From Polaribacter vadi (lineage in GTDB: Bacteria; Bacteroidota; Bacteroidia; Flavobacteriales; Flavobacteriaceae), in NCBI RefSeq assembly GCF_001761365.1, contig NZ_CP017477.1, positions 518,501-582,500 on the forward strand: a DNA stretch of 64,000 nt. The letters run 5' to 3'. Positions 60,825-64,000 of the stretch are shown piece by piece; position 1 is the stretch's first letter; every line of letters starts with the position of its first letter. Under the pieces are notes generated by a model. It was not told the origin of the DNA, ran no database searches, and saw only the letters and a program-made list of their open reading frames with translations. Made by a program: the position numbers and the translations under genes.

Positions 60825-62645
60825 TTAAGAATCTCTACGTTTTCTTCCAAATCCACCAGATTTTCTGTCTCCAGAACTTCTTGGTCTTTCAGATGAAGAA
60901 CGTCTGTTTGATTTGTCAGCATTTCTTCCTCCACCATCACTTTTTCTTGCAGAACCTCCTTCAGAACTTCTTCTTCTTCCAAAACCACCCTCTTTTTTAC
61001 CAAATGATTTTTTTCCTCCTCTTCTTCCTCCTCCAGAACGTTCTTTTTTAGTAACTTCTACATTTACTGAACGCCCTTCAAAATCTGGCTGATTTGCAGC
61101 AAAAGCATCTAAAGTTTTATCTTCAAAATTCTTATCAATTTCAAAGAAAGAAAAAGTATCTAAAATATCGATAGCACCAATTTCTATTTTATCACCAATA
61201 TTTTGATCGTTAATTAAACCAATCAATTTACCAGGATTTAATTCGTCTTTTCTACCAATGTTAATAAAGAAACGAGTCATATTATCTGCAGTAGATCTAG
61301 TTCTTGAAGTTTCTCTACCTAAATCATTTAAATCTTTAGAGTTTTCATAGTATGCAAGCATTGTATTGAATTCTAAAGACACGAATTTTTTAATTAATTC
61401 TTCTCTGTCTAAATCTATTAATTTCTCGTAAATACTTGGTAAAAACTCCTCCATTTCAGATTCGTTAACGGCTGTATTTTTAACTTTATCAATTAAATTA
61501 ATTAATTGGTTTTCAACAATTTCTTTTCCAGTTGGCACTTTACCTTCTGTAAATTTTTGTTTTATAATACGTTCTATAACACGTAATTTACCTTTTTCTT
61601 TTCCGTTAACTAACGCAATTGAAATCCCTAAATTTCCAGCTCTACCAGTTCTACCACTTCTGTGTGTGTAGTTTTCTATCTGATCTGGTAATTTATGGTT
61701 GATAACGTGTGTTAATTCAGTAACATCCAAACCACGAGCAGCAACATCTGTAGCTACTAAAATCTGAATTGTTTTTTTACGGAATTTACCCATTACAGAA
61801 TCTCTTTGTCCTTGAGATAAATCTCCATGCAAAGCATCTGCACTATAACCATCTTTAATTAAATTGTCTGCAACTTCTTGTGTTTCTCTTCGAGTTCTAC
61901 AAAAAATAATTGCATAAATATCAGGATTTAAATCCGCGATTCTTTTTAAAGCTGGGTAACGTGTTCTTTCTGTAACCGAATAATATTCGTGACTTACATT
62001 CTCTGAACCTGAATTTTTTTCACCAGAAGTTACTTCAACTGGTTTGTGCATGTAATTTCTTGCAATTGCTTCTACTTCTTTAGGAAAAGTTGCAGAAAAC
62101 AATAAAGTTTGCTTGGTATCTGGAGTTGCCTCTAAAACCTTATCTAATTCTTCTTTAAAGCCCATGTTTAACATTTCATCAGCTTCGTCTAAGACTAACC
62201 ATTGAACGTTTCCTAACTTTAAAGCTCTTCTATTAATTAAATCTACAGTTCTACCTGGAGTTCCAACTACTATTTGAGATCCTCTTTTTAAAGATTTAAT
62301 TTGTTGTTCCATACTAGAACCACCATAAACAGTAGTTACTTGTATCTTTTTTTGATATTTACAAAAATCTTCTATGTTTTTACCAATTTGAACTGCAAGT
62401 TCTCTTGTTGGTGATAAAATAATAGCTTGTACATTGCTACTATCTCCATCTATAAGTTGTAAAATTGGTAAACTAAAAGCAGCTGTTTTTCCTGTTCCTG
62501 TTTGTGCAAAAGCTTTTAAATCGCTTTTAGAAGAAATTATTTGTGGAATTGCTTTTTCTTGAATAACAGTTGGGCTTTCGTACCCTAAATCTGTTAATGC
62601 TTTAATAATAGGTTCGTTTAAACCTAACTCTGAAAATGTTGACAT
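60825..62645 (-). CDS. DEAD-box RNA helicase (DeaD/CsdA-like) with DbpA-type C-terminal domain
   Basis: About 606 residues from the ATG at 62645; an upstream in-frame ATG at 62726 would add 27 residues with no family resemblance. Motifs: Q motif FSELGLNEPIIKALTDLGYESPTVIQ, I QTGTGKT, Ia PTRELAVQIG, Ib GTPGRT, II VLDEADEML, III FSATFP, VI HRSGRTGRAG. A DbpA-like RNA-binding domain follows (TRFFINIGRKDELNPGKLIGLIND), then an Arg/Gly/Ser-rich tail (from about residue 545). Such helicases act in ribosome assembly and cold adaptation. Confidence 0.94.
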   Translation of the reverse strand: MSTFSELGLNEPIIKALTDLGYESPTVIQEKAIPQIISSKSDLKAFAQTGTGKTAAFSLPILQLIDGDSSNVQAIILSPTRELAVQIGKNIEDFCKYQKKIQVTTVYGGSSMEQQIKSLKRGSQIVVGTPGRTVDLINRRALKLGNVQWLVLDEADEMLNMGFKEELDKVLEATPDTKQTLLFSATFPKEVEAIARNYMHKPVEVTSGEKNSGSENVSHEYYSVTERTRYPALKRIADLNPDIYAIIFCRTRRETQEVADNLIKDGYSADALHGDLSQGQRDSVMGKFRKKTIQILVATDVAARGLDVTELTHVINHKLPDQIENYTHRSGRTGRAGNLGISIALVNGKEKGKLRVIERIIKQKFTEGKVPTGKEIVENQLINLIDKVKNTAVNESEMEEFLPSIYEKLIDLDREELIKKFVSLEFNTMLAYYENSKDLNDLGRETSRTRSTADNMTRFFINIGRKDELNPGKLIGLINDQNIGDKIEIGAIDILDTFSFFEIDKNFEDKTLDAFAANQPDFEGRSVNVEVTKKERSGGGRRGGKKSFGKKEGGFGRRRSSEGGSARKSDGGGRNADKSNRRSSSERPRSSGDRKSGGFGRKRRDS

Positions 62646-62790
62646 TACTGTGTTTTTATTGGATTCACAGAACGCCTCACCTGTAAACCCGTTTATAATT
62701 CGGACTGGTTTTAATAGAGTTAACACTCGTTTTTAAAACCGTGCAAAGGTACATTAAATATTGGAGATAAACAGCAATTAAAGAGTTTAA

Positions 62791-64000
62791 TTAGTTTTTG
62801 TTCAAATCATTAAGAAAAGGAGTTAAGTTTGTAGAAGAAATTGAAGCATAACCATTTACAACTTTTCCCTTTTTATTCACTAATATAGAACGTGGCATTT
62901 TACATGTTAAGAAATCATGTGCAGCACTGTTATTTGCTAAATAAAATTGGTTTTTAATATCTAATTTTTGAATTCTTTTATTTTTATCGCCATCAATTTT
63001 AATTTCAATAAATTTAATGTTTGGGTATGTGGTAGATAAATATTGAAATCTTGAAACAATATAAGATTCAGAAACAAATTCTGGACTCCAAAAAAACAAA
63101 AAGGTATTTTGATCTTTGATAACATCACTTATAGAATGTTCAGAATTTGCGTAATCTGTAATACTAAATTGTGGTAATTCCTCGTTAATTACAATCGATT
63201 GAGAATCATCAATTAAATTAGTTATTAGTTTTTTATCTTTTTCATTCGTTGATAATTTAAAAAACGTATTAAAAGCCTCTAAATTAATCGAACAACTAGA
63301 TTTGTTATAAAAATGACCAATAACAGTTTGTCTTAAAAAAGCATTTTTAGAGCTTTCTGTACTAACTTTCTCGTTAATTGTGTTTAATAAATCTAAGGTG
63401 AATTCTGATGAATATTCACTTTCTAAAGGATTATGTCCTAAAGTAAAAGTTTCATTATATAAGTAATTTCTAATATATCTTGAGTATGGAGGATAATACA
63501 TTAAAGAATCGTTATCCTTTTTTATTTTTTTTCTGTAATCGTAAAAGGAAGCATCAACTTTAGGTAATTTATTTTCCTCGGTAATTTTTGCATGTATAAT
63601 CGGGTATTTTTCAATTCTAGAATATATAGGATATGTTAAAGCTATTTTTAGAATTTCATTAAAACCAAAAGTTTCAAAAGAATGTGTTTTAATATACTCA
63701 TTATATGTAACTAATTTAGTCTTTATTAAAGAGTCTACTTTTAATTTAAAATTTGCAGGCTCTAGTTGGTTGTATTCATAGAATAAATTTCTTTCTTTTT
63801 CTGTTTCTAAAAAACAGTCTACCAATATGTTATTTCTTTCTGCTCCTTTACCTGCAAAAACTAAAGATTCATCAAAATCCCAAGTGTTTAATCGTAACAT
63901 TAAACTGTCTCCAGGTTCTAAATAAATATGCTGATTTTCATTACCATGAGAAAAATAATACAAACCTTCGTTTGCTTTGTTAATTTTACCAATAAATTTA
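62791..64000 (-). CDS. Partial thioredoxin-fold (TlpA-like) protein lacking CxxC
   Basis: The frame runs off the right edge, so the N-terminus is missing; at least 403 residues are visible. In-frame sequence continues past the TTG at 63963 as KFIGKINKANEGLYYFSHG. A long helical middle region (about 200 residues) is followed by a C-terminal thioredoxin-like domain: LPQFSITDYANSEHSISDVIKDQNTFLFFWSPEF, YPNIKFIEIKIDGDK, and PRSILVNKKGKVVNG. At the redox site the sequence is FWSPEFVSES, with no cysteine pair, so it is probably not a thiol oxidoreductase. The fold resembles large TlpA-like lipoproteins of Bacteroidota. Confidence 0.8.
   Translation of the reverse strand, partial: KFIGKINKANEGLYYFSHGNENQHIYLEPGDSLMLRLNTWDFDESLVFAGKGAERNNILVDCFLETEKERNLFYEYNQLEPANFKLKVDSLIKTKLVTYNEYIKTHSFETFGFNEILKIALTYPIYSRIEKYPIIHAKITEENKLPKVDASFYDYRKKIKKDNDSLMYYPPYSRYIRNYLYNETFTLGHNPLESEYSSEFTLDLLNTINEKVSTESSKNAFLRQTVIGHFYNKSSCSINLEAFNTFFKLSTNEKDKKLITNLIDDSQSIVINEELPQFSITDYANSEHSISDVIKDQNTFLFFWSPEFVSESYIVSRFQYLSTTYPNIKFIEIKIDGDKNKRIQKLDIKNQFYLANNSAAHDFLTCKMPRSILVNKKGKVVNGYASISSTNLTPFLNDLNKN

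Noticed and set aside
60821..61003. 60-codon minus-strand ORF rich in Glu/Val
   Set aside because: It is a shadow of the Arg/Gly/Ser-rich tail of the DEAD-box helicase in another frame.

Overview
The window looks like a chromosomal segment of a marine-type member of the Flavobacteriaceae (Bacteroidota), close to Polaribacter or Tenacibaculum. The reasons are very low GC, gene families typical of the group (DUF4290, DUF6495-like, DUF4258-like, SatD/DUF3307, mitochondrial-type aconitase), the Bacteroidota promoter element TAnnTTTG ahead of many genes, no clear Shine-Dalgarno sites, and several TTG starts. This assignment is inferred from sequence character only; no database was searched. No rRNA, tRNA, CRISPR array or prophage was found.

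Layout. 1-8.4 kb: a partial surface protein, ychF, an acyl-CoA dehydrogenase, a lipoprotein, a DUF457 membrane hydrolase, an SDR reductase and gcvT. 8.4-20.3 kb: Xaa-Pro aminopeptidase, small housekeeping genes, a zinc-site-depleted sirtuin, an ECF sigma / membrane partner / outer-membrane barrel cassette, alanine dehydrogenase, a sterol-desaturase-family enzyme, and rpsF-rpsR-rplI. 20.4-23.9 kb: a compact signalling module (single-domain response regulator, FIST sensor, soluble histidine kinase, Hpt, STAS-like protein). 23.9-32 kb: topoisomerase III, a lone AbiV-like abortive-infection protein, an orphan antitoxin-like small ORF, tex, a GNAT, an FAH-family hydrolase and lysA. 32.2-37.9 kb: parE and parC, separated by about 1 kb holding an array of palindromes, a broken ORF6N gene and a candidate structured RNA. 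38-43.4 kb: small hypotheticals, guaC coupled to a B12-type binding protein, and a cobalamin riboswitch driving a BtuB-like receptor. 43.5-48.7 kb: a SatD/DUF3307 operon behind three perfect 20-bp repeats, a UvrD-type helicase, and a REP/RAYT element bracketed by a 23-nt direct repeat. 48.8-55.8 kb: DUF4290-murA, grpE-dnaJ, RNase P RNA and aconitase. 55.9-64 kb: an MFS transporter, HMG-CoA lyase, a coiled-coil membrane protein, a 5'-nucleotidase-family lipoprotein, a DEAD-box helicase and a partial thioredoxin-fold protein.

Most of the window is core metabolism and information processing. The most unusual part is the parE-parC gap. There a roughly 42-bp-spaced array of imperfect palindromes, read in one frame or another, encodes variants of the same short peptide (L/W-R-x-Q-F/I...) that the adjacent ORF6N gene carries in its own palindromic coding segment. 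This could be a reservoir of silent alternative segments or a palindromic element that invades coding sequence. Other non-obvious items are two distant copies of a hairpin-rich element with compensating stems (34964-35058 and the reverse strand of 50829-50931), the three-copy operator-like repeat ahead of satD, and a promoter-hairpin unit upstream of rnpB.
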